In this document: piece after piece, positions 1 to 6,166 of the stretch | How the letters are laid out: the number at the start of each line of letters is the position of its first letter | Position numbering within the stretch: position 1 is the first letter of the stretch | Source: Clostridiales bacterium | GTDB lineage: Bacteria > Bacillota_A > Clostridia > Christensenellales > Christensenellaceae | NCBI GenBank assembly: GCA_003149735.1 | Contig: QANA01000078.1 | Span: 1-13,125, forward strand | Direction: 5' to 3' | DNA: 13,125 bases | Translations under genes and position numbers: made by a program | Notes under the pieces: model-generated | Databases searched by the model: none | The model's input: the letters and a program-made list of their open reading frames with translations, nothing else | What the model was told of the DNA's origin: nothing

Positions 1-453
1 GCCCGTCTCATAATCCAATTTATTCATAGATACATAAGTATCCCGCGGGATGGATGTCATCGTCATCGTATTATCGTCAAAATTCAATGTGCACACAATC
101 ATCACGTCGCTGCGATATCCCCAGTCCCAGGTTTCCCGTTCGGCATTGGAATCGATTCCCAACAGCAGAATATTCACCAGATGCTCCTGCCGGGTATACT
201 GTTGTTCCTCTCCCTCCTGATTCACTACTGTTGTCGTATGCGCAGTATTGTTTTTTACCAATACCGAAAGTGGATCATTATCGATTCCTTTCCAAATATT
301 AAGCACCCAAACCAGTGCTCCCACACAGCAGACCAACAGCACACACAGCGCAATCGCCAGCCCTTTGATCACTTTTTTACGATCATTTTTTCTGGCATTT
401 TTTCCGGCATACAACCTGCGGCTTGTCCCATTTCCTTTTCTATTGTGGTTCAC
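1..453 (-). CDS. LytR-CpsA-Psr (LCP) family cell-wall glycopolymer transferase, N-terminal part
   Basis: Partial: the gene enters from its start at 453 and runs off the left edge, so only about 150 residues are visible. They show a short basic cytoplasmic tail, one strongly hydrophobic membrane segment (about residues 27-46, LAIALCVLLVCCVGALVWVL), then the opening of an extracytoplasmic LCP domain. The family landmarks are NILLLGIDS, the Arg-Ser-Asp of GYRSDVMIV and SIPRDTYV with its conserved Arg-Asp. LCP enzymes move teichoic acid or capsule polymers from lipid carriers onto peptidoglycan at the outer face of the membrane. I chose the GTG at 453 because GGAGG lies 5 bases upstream; an ATG at 465 is in frame but has a poorer site. 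A good promoter lies at 508-536. Family assignment is confident; the polymer attached cannot be told. Confidence 0.9.
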   Translation of the reverse strand, partial: MNHNRKGNGTSRRLYAGKNARKNDRKKVIKGLAIALCVLLVCCVGALVWVLNIWKGIDNDPLSVLVKNNTAHTTTVVNQEGEEQQYTRQEHLVNILLLGIDSNAERETWDWGYRSDVMIVCTLNFDDNTMTMTSIPRDTYVSMNKLDYETG

Positions 454-507
454 CTTTTCCTCCATCAGCAGGCAGATTTTCACCTCGCCCACTTCTTTAA
501 CTACATG

Positions 508-536
508 ATTATATCATTCACCAATACATATTTCAA
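508..536 (-). promoter_or_regulatory. Sigma-A-type promoter of the LCP gene
   Basis: On the minus strand TTGAAA (536-531) is followed after 17 bases by TATAAT (513-508). This near-consensus pair lies about 55 bases before the chosen GTG start. Seen directly; activity is inferred. Confidence 0.75.
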
Positions 537-606
537 TATACCACGCACATGCGGCAAAAAAAACAGCCTTTCGCTCTTTTCATCAATTATTCACAATCCC
601 CGTTTC

Positions 607-635
607 TTGCAAAAAACAGTACTTTTCGGTATGAT
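607..635 (+). promoter_or_regulatory. Sigma-A-type promoter of the VOC protein gene
   Basis: TTGCAA (607-612), a 17-base spacer and TATGAT (630-635) precede the ATG at 674. The ribosome binding site AGAAAGGA sits about 10 bases before that ATG. Confidence 0.65.
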
Positions 636-673
636 AAAGATACTATTGGAAATCAGAAAGGACACTATTTATT

Positions 674-1054
674 ATGGAAACAATTTGCGGTTTAGCTCAC
701 TTCGGTTTGTACGTAAGTGATATGGAGGTCTCCAAAAAATTCTATACCGACATTCTGGGCTTTCAATTTGCCTTTGAAACAAATCAGGAAGGTGGCCCTC
801 ATTTGTGCTTTCTGCGCAACGGCAATTGCGAAATAGAGTTAATTGCTCGCTCTGGCGCCGAGCTCTCGGATGGTCACTTTGATCATCTTTGCCTGCGCGT
901 TACCGATATCGAAGCAGCAGTCGCACACCTGGCAGCCCATGGTATTCCCACCGAATTTCCCATTCGTGAAATGCCTCAGGTTTATCAGGGCATTAAAATG
1001 GTAATGTTCCGCGGCCCGGATGGCGAGCATCTGGAATTTAATGAATTCTGCTGA
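674..1054 (+). CDS. VOC / glyoxalase-fold metalloenzyme
   Basis: A 126-residue protein of the vicinal oxygen chelate superfamily (glyoxalase I, fosfomycin resistance and dioxygenase families). Two beta-alpha-beta-beta-beta modules are visible: residues 5-57, with FYTDILGF after the first helix, and 68-124, with DHLCLRV, the second helix and GPDGEHLEF. The four expected metal-ligand positions are occupied: H9, E55 (or E53), H71 and E121. It is therefore likely an active metal-binding enzyme, a lactoylglutathione-lyase-like or small-molecule-modifying protein. The substrate cannot be inferred, and lyases, epimerases and resistance proteins share this layout. It is monocistronic, with its own promoter and a strong terminator at 1151-1200. 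The start is supported by the Shine-Dalgarno sequence and by the conserved domain beginning at residue 6. Confidence 0.9.
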   Translation: METICGLAHFGLYVSDMEVSKKFYTDILGFQFAFETNQEGGPHLCFLRNGNCEIELIARSGAELSDGHFDHLCLRVTDIEAAVAHLAAHGIPTEFPIREMPQVYQGIKMVMFRGPDGEHLEFNEFC

Positions 1055-1150
1055 GTTTTTTTACTTGCAGACATCAACAGAGGCTTCTTCCCTTTGTCAG
1101 GCGAAACAGATTAGCCCACTTTACGAAACAAAGATTATGCAAAACCATTT

Positions 1151-1200
1151 AAACAGAAATAAAAAAGATTGCTGAGCAGCAATCTTTTTTATTTCTGTTT
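1151..1200. terminator. Bidirectional terminator, 23-bp perfect stem
   Basis: A 50-base perfect inverted repeat with 23-bp arms around a GAGC tetraloop lies between the convergent VOC and RCC1 genes. The A-rich left arm and T-rich right arm give a U-run in both directions, so one element can terminate both transcripts. The right end overlaps the stop codon of the minus-strand gene (1199-1201). Confidence 0.85.
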
Positions 1201-2892
1201 AGTAATCCTTCATTTTTCCGCACTTTGTACATTTGGAAAAAATAAGCACTTTCTTAAACTCTCCACCACAATACTGGCAGCGCTTCTGTTCTCGATAGCT
1301 CGCTTGCTGTGCCTGCAATCTTCTTCTCTCTTCTTCCTGCGCTTTTTTCAGTGCCTCTTCCCTCGCAATTCTTTCCCTATAGCTTTCTATTGAAGTAAAT
1401 GGCTTTTCCGATGGCATATCTGATCCGCTTATTCTACCGTGTGTTGTAATACTTCCATCGCCTTTAAGCATGATTAATCCGCTATTACCACTGCTATTGA
1501 TTGCCACCACACCCGAAGCAATCTTCTGCGCATGTTCTCCATATCCTTTGTCCCTGCCACCGACTACAGTGCCATCCAGCAGCAATGCATAGGCAATTCC
1601 TCCAAACGCAGTAATTTGGATGATATTTTCCGCATGATCTATTGTATCCGTCATGACTTTTCCGGCAACCTTTAATTCTCCCGTGGCGGTGATTCCAAAG
1701 GCTACATCACCTTGGGCACCTATCATAACTATATTTTTCCAGTCTTCCACCCCGCTCGCACCTTTACCTGCATAATAAATGCTGCCGTCTTTCTTCAAAC
1801 CTATCGTAAAATAATAGCCGCAGGCGATTGCCGTAACATCCCTCCATCCGGCAACATCACTTTGCCCATCATATCCATAGCCTACATTCCATTTAAATGC
1901 TGGTAGCTACACAAGTACCATCTGAACGCAGGCCAACTACGTGATGATCTCCGGCTGCTAATTCCTGCACATGCTGCCATTGATTCGCTTCCCATAAATG
2001 TGCATTGCAATACTTGGAAACTCTCGTACTGATGCAGGTCCCATTATTTCTCAAGCCTACAATACCATCGCTCGTACAAACGACTGATCTGATATTTCTA
2101 AATGCAGAAACATCACCAACCCCTTGATCCGCCGCAAAAAAATTAGTTTTTGCGGCAACCGTTCCATCTTCTTTCACTACTGCTTTCGCATAATAGCTGC
2201 CGGACACCAACCCCTGTAATTTACGTGTCTCTTTCCACTTATTGATCAGAACCTCTTTATTCTGCAAGAAGTGTTCTTTCGCCTGTTTTTTTCCGGAGTT
2301 TTTCCCTTTGCACCGCTTCTTCGCGTTCCCGCCTTTCCTCTTCGCGGATTCTTTGGCGCTCTCTCATCTCTGCTTCCCGCTGTGCTTTTCTCTCTTCTAT
2401 TTTGCGCTGCTGGTAGGCCCTATTTTCCTCAGCTGCTCCAGGCATGCTATTATATTTGCTTTCCCAAAGTTGCTCGATCATCTTGTTTTCTATACTGGGC
2501 ATATATTTCGAACTATACATCTGCCCCAAAGAAGATCCATTCAGGCTGCCGGAAAAGTTATTTTCTATCTTCGATTCACTGTTTAACCAACGAATCATTT
2601 CCAAGACTTCTTTTACTGCCCGAACACTCGGCTGTTCATTCAACAGCGGCCTGCAAATTTCAACCAGTATTTTGACTTGTGTTTGATAGGCAACATACAG
2701 ATCATCGCATGCCTCTTTCGCCATGGAGGCAATTTCCACCACCTGACTGGTTGCTGTTCCTCCAAATAAATCAATAGTCCGCGAGGTACGGCGCTCTATG
2801 GTTTCCACTCGTATATCATATAAACTTTCTGCGCTTTTTGCTTCTCGTTTCGCCGATTCTACCGCCTCTAAAATAATCTCCGTTGCACCCAT
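1199..2892 (-). pseudogene. RCC1-repeat protein with N-terminal coiled coil and C-terminal zinc ribbon, broken by two frameshifts
   Basis: Three consecutive minus-strand reading frames (2257-2892, 1893-2267, 1199-1798) join into one protein of about 563 residues if one base is removed at each of two places. One is a run of seven A on the coding strand (2286-2292). The other is the TTTAAA tract near 1893-1898, where an in-frame TAA now follows residues VATSI. The repaired protein has a helical N-terminal region, a long Glu/Arg/Lys-rich coiled coil, RCC1-type beta-propeller repeats (units such as GLRSDGT and GLKKDGS, each followed by a turn and a W-x-x-I/V strand), a second charged helix and a CxxC...CxxC zinc ribbon (CQYC, CTKC). 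In the family, RCC1 repeats form protein-interaction propellers. The role here is unknown. ATG at 2892 is chosen for the AGGTGAGG 8 bases upstream; GTG at 2901 is possible. Sequencing error is a real alternative to decay. Confidence 0.8.
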
Positions 2893-2927
2893 CCCCGGCA
2901 CCTCACCTTTTTTGAAATACTACAAAA

Positions 2928-2936
2928 ATTATATCA
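2928..2936 (-). promoter_or_regulatory. Extended -10 element upstream of the RCC1-repeat gene
   Basis: TGATATAAT on the minus strand is an extended -10 box about 35 bases before the ATG at 2892. No good -35 is present at 17 bases; TTCAAT is the best match. Confidence 0.45.
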
Positions 2937-3134
2937 TATCTACTTTATAAATTGAACAGCCTTTCCCTGTACAATCCCTTATTTCCTCTAATTTCCCGGT
3001 ACAGTACATTGATGCATTGTATTTATACTACTTTACTTCTTTTCAGGGCATTTCTCAGGATAAATCCGGGCAATACCGCCTCTTTACAGCACCGGCAGCA
3101 GAGTATACTATTAAATCAAAGGGGAGGTATACAG

Positions 3135-4490
3135 ATGAAAAACTACTATCGGATTTCTGTTTTTTCCTTACTGCTCATTTATTTGCTTTCTCTGATTGGC
3201 TGCGCTGCTTCCGTGGAGTCGTCTTCCATTTCCGATGATGAAGTCAAACAACTTCCCGATGGTTGGTATGAATCACCGGAAGACAGCGAACAAATCATTG
3301 TTTTTTTGAGTAAGACACAGGGCGATTGGAAGATCGGCGAATATGACCGAGCGCTTATTTCTGTCACTTCCGCACAAAGTACCCAGAAAGCGTATACCTG
3401 TTTTTACATCGAAGCGAATTCCTTTTCGACCTCACCAACTGTAAATTTCATATGTCAAACCAATGATCAAATCATTTCCACCTGTTCCCTTTCTCTCTAT
3501 ATCAACGAAAGTGCACTGATTTCGGTTACCGATGGAAACTTATCGAACCGTCCGCAGCCAACACCTGTGGACGACACCATTCCCACAAATCCCTATATAT
3601 TCACATTGAATTATCACCGTGTTTCTCCCCTTCTGATAGAGGCAGTAGGCGAATCGGTCATCGACAATGCCCATCGGGTAATCGACGCTTTTTCCGCTCA
3701 TCAGACTCAGGCTTCTCTCCAGATTTCAGATAACGTCTATCAACACTTGGAAAAGCTGGGCTTTGCCCTTGAGCGCATGTGTCCGCCATTTTACGCATTG
3801 ACGGCAGTGGACTACCATAAAGGTTTTCATAACGGGATTCTTAAATGGACCTATTCCCATGATGCGACAGATACTGCCGCATTGCTGAACGCCTTTTCAG
3901 ATAAAGTTGGCAGCTTTATGGGATGTTTAGATAAAAAGAATTGTGATACCGCAAAAGCCATGCTGCTTTATCATCAGCTGACGCAAAACGCCGTGTATGA
4001 TTATGACATTTGCAATAAAGAAAACCTGACTGCTGAGGAGAGCCGTTTGCCAATGTCTCCTTATACTGCCATTCTGAACGGCAGCGGAATCTGCAGTTCT
4101 TGTGCGGCAGCATTATCATTCCTCTATACACAAGTCGGCATAGACTGCGTTTCAGTCAACGGAAATGCTCCGTATTCCTATCATCAATGGGTGCTTTTTC
4201 AACTAAATAAAGAATACTACTATGCAGATCCAACTTATGATCTGGGCGGTGGCTTTAAGTTTTTTGGTCTTTCTCAGCAGGACCGATGTTCAGCATGGGG
4301 CGGCAACTTTCAGGATGACAGCTTTGTGTTGTGCCTCGAATCCATTCCGGATGCGTATATTCCATCCAGTACACGTTTTTCCGCATTACACAATGCATTG
4401 GAACCTGGAAATGCCGATTTTCAATTTCATCACAGCTCGCAAACTGCCAAATTCTGCTATGGCGCATATTCTTTTTCCTGTGACATCTGA
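3135..4490 (+). CDS. Lipoprotein with transglutaminase-like domain
   Basis: A 451-residue protein. It begins with a type II signal peptide: a short basic start, a hydrophobic core at residues 9-20, then the lipobox LIGC, with C23 as the likely lipidated cysteine. It should be anchored to the outer face of the membrane. The middle (about 30-240) is not recognised. The C-terminal third is transglutaminase-like, with candidate triad C320 (in GSGICSS), H350 (in YHQWV) and D365 (in ADPTYD). Members of this fold act as cysteine proteases, amidases or cross-linking enzymes, often on cell-surface substrates; which applies is unknown. The frame is open upstream from 2952, but ATG 3135 is chosen because GGGGAGG lies 7 bases upstream and the signal peptide starts exactly there. 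It stands alone, divergent from the RCC1 gene. A weak TTTACA (3083-3088) and TATACT (3104-3109), 15 bases apart, could be its promoter. Confidence 0.85.
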   Translation: MKNYYRISVFSLLLIYLLSLIGCAASVESSSISDDEVKQLPDGWYESPEDSEQIIVFLSKTQGDWKIGEYDRALISVTSAQSTQKAYTCFYIEANSFSTSPTVNFICQTNDQIISTCSLSLYINESALISVTDGNLSNRPQPTPVDDTIPTNPYIFTLNYHRVSPLLIEAVGESVIDNAHRVIDAFSAHQTQASLQISDNVYQHLEKLGFALERMCPPFYALTAVDYHKGFHNGILKWTYSHDATDTAALLNAFSDKVGSFMGCLDKKNCDTAKAMLLYHQLTQNAVYDYDICNKENLTAEESRLPMSPYTAILNGSGICSSCAAALSFLYTQVGIDCVSVNGNAPYSYHQWVLFQLNKEYYYADPTYDLGGGFKFFGLSQQDRCSAWGGNFQDDSFVLCLESIPDAYIPSSTRFSALHNALEPGNADFQFHHSSQTAKFCYGAYSFSCDI

Positions 4491-4645
4491 CGCTCTTTCC
4501 AGAACAAGGCAGATGCAACCGAGAAGTTATTTTCCTTAGGCTCCTATCGGCATATCGCTTACATATATCCAAAAAACTTCTTTCTGCGTCTGCCTCACCA
4601 TCGGCTCTTCACTCACCTTTTTTGGATTTTACCAGATTTTCGCAT

Positions 4646-4669
4646 AAAAAAAGCCCGCCTCACCGCGGG
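4646..4669 (-). terminator. Intrinsic terminator, minus strand
   Basis: On the minus strand CCCGC, a 6-base loop and GCGGG are followed by C and seven T (4652-4646). It lies downstream of the GNAT pseudogene and may be its second, distal terminator. Confidence 0.65.
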
Positions 4670-4684
4670 ATGTCTATCAAAAAT

Positions 4685-4720
4685 TAGTCCCCCGTATGGC
4701 CTCGACCATACGGAGGACTA
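4685..4720 (-). repeat. Long hairpin, possible first terminator of the GNAT pseudogene
   Basis: An inverted repeat with about 15-bp arms (one mismatch) and a 6-base loop. On the minus strand it is followed by TAATTTTTGA, so it may terminate the GNAT transcript some 60 bases after its stop. The T-run is less ideal than that of the hairpin at 4646-4669, so another structured role is possible. Confidence 0.5.
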
Positions 4721-4782
4721 TGCCATGCCTTATCTTTCTATGAAAAATTTGTGCGTTTACTCAACCCCCAATAAACCAGAAT

Positions 4783-5263
4783 TCATCTTATCCTTTCCAT
4801 ATAGTATTCATCCAAATATGTTCCGCCGATATAAACCGATTTTCGTTTAATGCCCTCTATTTGAAATCCATTATTGGTATACAAGTGTTTTGCACCTTCA
4901 TTTTCACAAATTACAATTAATTCTAAGCGCATAACCTTCTGTTCCTCAGCCCAGAAAAAACTCTGTTCCGATTCCTTTTCCACGATAATCCTTTAAAATG
5001 CCAACAACAATATAGGCCGAATGAGCACTTCGATTCAATCGGCCTTTTTAGGCCGAGAGATATCCTACAAGTCTATTATCTGTTTCGGCAACAAGAAGAA
5101 AATCTTCTCCTTCCACGGAATCTCGTATTATAGCCTCAATTTCAGGAAGATTCTTTGTCCTTTCGCCCGGCTCGTACAACATGTACTTCGTTTCATAATC
5201 TAATTGATTCATCAAATTCCAAAATTGTTCTGCATCATCCTCAGACAGTTTCCTATATTTCAT
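4783..5263 (-). pseudogene. GNAT N-acetyltransferase, inactivated by a stop codon and a frameshift
   Basis: The repaired gene encodes about 159 residues, the normal length for a GNAT acetyltransferase. GNAT enzymes move acetyl from acetyl-CoA to amines on proteins, antibiotics or metabolites. From the ATG at 5263 the frame reads through the first half to LVGYLSA and then meets TAA. The same frame continues after it with SAHSAYIVVGILKDYRGKGI, which holds the acetyl-CoA-binding RGKGIG loop. One C-to-T change (CAA to TAA) explains the stop. A single extra base in a run of six T on the coding strand (4955-4960) then shifts the frame, and the C-terminal part resumes at FWAEEQ and runs through the typical ENEGAKHLYTNNGFQIEG strand-helix. 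Two independent lesions make a true pseudogene likely; it may be recent, because the rest of the domain is well preserved. Confidence 0.82.
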
Positions 5264-5606
5264 TTTTTCTTTCTCTCGCTCTTTTTTAAGCAAAGTATTG
5301 CAGGAAAACATGATGAAATCTACCATTTTCATAAGAATCGCTCGAGCACTTCCGCCCAAACGTCCCAGATATCAATCACAGATCAGTTCTATGCGGTTTT
5401 ATGCTGTCACATCCCGGAACCACAGGATTCTTTTGCATTTCGATGTTTCATTTTCATGCCTTTGCCAAAAGATAACTGCCCAAGAATAAAACAAAAACAC
5501 AGCAGATCGTTGCCAACCAACAACAGAGGAATAAAATTCGCCATACCTGCACAGAAACATAGGCAGAGCAACCAACTTACATCCAGAAGTCGGCGATGAG
5601 CGAGCC
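5264..5606. other. Decayed intergenic tract, no intact gene
   Basis: No complete gene is visible. On the minus strand, two overlapping frames between about 5655 and 5407 encode strongly hydrophobic stretches (for example residues SWLLCLCFCAGMANFIP in one, RILFLCCWLATICCVFV in the other) with stops and no credible start. These look like the remains of a small membrane protein, but the bias may simply reflect T-rich DNA. Together with the neighbouring GNAT pseudogene this suggests a segment losing its genes. Confidence 0.4.
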
Positions 5607-5607
5607 T

Positions 5608-5635
5608 AAAAAACCCACCTGATTTTTCAGGTGGG
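5608..5635 (-). terminator. Strong orphan terminator, minus strand
   Basis: A perfect 9-bp stem (5614-5622 with 5627-5635) and TTTT loop is followed on the minus strand by six T (5613-5608). No intact gene ends just upstream of it. It would close a transcript arising in 5636-5890, such as the small RNA suggested there. Confidence 0.8.
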
Positions 5636-5892
5636 CTAACTGCTATAAAGTCCATCGTGCTATGCTCATTATTGAAAATATAGCTATTTTGAACGGCTAT
5701 CTGAAAAAAATCGGCAGTGACAGCGAATTTCCGCGAGGGCGTTTACAACCGAGCAGGTGGGCCGAGCGCGCTTTCTGCGGAAAGAAGAAGCACAAGGCAA
5801 ACAAACCCATCCGTTCGATGGGGTATTGCAAGCGGAGCTTGATCCGACATGGCAGAAGCTGTCGAAATGGATATTTCCTTTCGGGCAACAAA
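5636..5892. other. GC-richer non-coding segment with candidate small-RNA promoter
   Basis: This stretch lies between the tRNA-Arg terminator and the orphan terminator. Several frames are open on both strands, but none resembles a protein or has a good start. Its composition (about 5720-5880) is GC-richer than the flanks, with local hairpins such as CCCATC/GATGGG (about 5806-5823) and CTTTC/GAAAG (5771-5784). On the minus strand TTCAGA (5705-5700), 17 bases and TATATT (5682-5677) form a possible promoter. A transcript from about 5670 to the terminator at 5608 would be only some 60 bases long. The RNA is inferred. Confidence 0.3.
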
Positions 5893-5926
5893 AATATCGC
5901 AACCCACCAAAGTGAATTGCGATATT
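5893..5926 (-). terminator. Terminator of tRNA-Arg
   Basis: A 10-bp perfect stem (AATATCGCAA with TTGCGATATT) and 14-base loop, followed by a T-rich tail on the minus strand, lies 20 bases beyond the tRNA CCA end. A small GCGGCA hairpin (5931-5945) sits directly against the CCA. Confidence 0.75.
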
Positions 5927-5945
5927 GGTTGCGGCAACTTGCCGC

Positions 5946-6022
5946 TGGTGTACCCGGGAGGATTCGAACCTCTGGCCTCAGGAGTCGGAGTCCTGCGCTC
6001 TATCCAGCTGAGCTACGAGTAC
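5946..6022 (-). tRNA. tRNA-Arg (anticodon CCG)
   Basis: A 77-base cloverleaf with encoded CCA. The acceptor arm is GTACTCG with CGGGTAC (one G-T pair), the D arm is GCTC/GAGC, and the anticodon stem is CAGGA/TCCTG around loop CTCCGAC, giving anticodon CCG, which reads CGG. The T loop is TTCGAAT. The outermost T-stem pair appears to be an A-C mismatch. CCG-Arg is usually a minor isoacceptor. It stands alone. Confidence 0.95.
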
Positions 6023-6043
6023 ACATTTTCTTACTGCTTCCTG

Positions 6044-6072
6044 ATTATACACTGTTATCTTCACAAAATCAA
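6044..6072 (-). promoter_or_regulatory. Promoter of tRNA-Arg
   Basis: On the minus strand TTGATT (6072-6067), 17 bases and TATAAT (6049-6044) end 21 bases before the mature tRNA 5' end. Confidence 0.75.
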
Positions 6073-6109
6073 GAAAGGTTGCATGCTTTCTTTGAAAAAA
6101 GATGACGAA

Positions 6110-6137
6110 TTGCCGGAATTAGGGTATAGTATATAGT
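6110..6137 (+). promoter_or_regulatory. Probable promoter of hflX
   Basis: TTGCCG (6110-6115), a 16-base spacer and TATAGT (6132-6137) lie 30 bases before the TTG start. The match is moderate; an overlapping TATAGT at 6125-6130 has no -35. Confidence 0.45.
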
Positions 6138-6166
6138 AATTTATTCTTTTTAAAAGGAGTATTTTC

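Noticed and set aside
2286..2292. Programmed -1 ribosomal frameshift at the A7 run
   Set aside because: The slippery heptamer is not aligned with the reading frame, and the repair needs loss of one base, not a -1 shift.
2952..3134. Extended N-terminus of the transglutaminase lipoprotein
   Set aside because: The extra residues have no ribosome binding site and would bury the lipoprotein signal peptide, whose ATG at 3135 has a strong GGGGAGG.
5407..5655. 82-residue hydrophobic minus-strand frame as a real membrane protein
   Set aside because: It starts upstream of a strong terminator and runs through it, has no ribosome binding site, and a second frame is equally hydrophobic.
5946..5970. Possible phage/element attachment site at the tRNA-Arg 3' end
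   Set aside because: I found no repeat of the tRNA 3' end in the decayed tract downstream, and no integrase gene is visible.
5662..6105. Plus-strand frame of 147 residues and overlapping frames to 6136
   Set aside because: It crosses the tRNA-Arg gene and its terminator, is rich in Arg/Ser, and matches no family.
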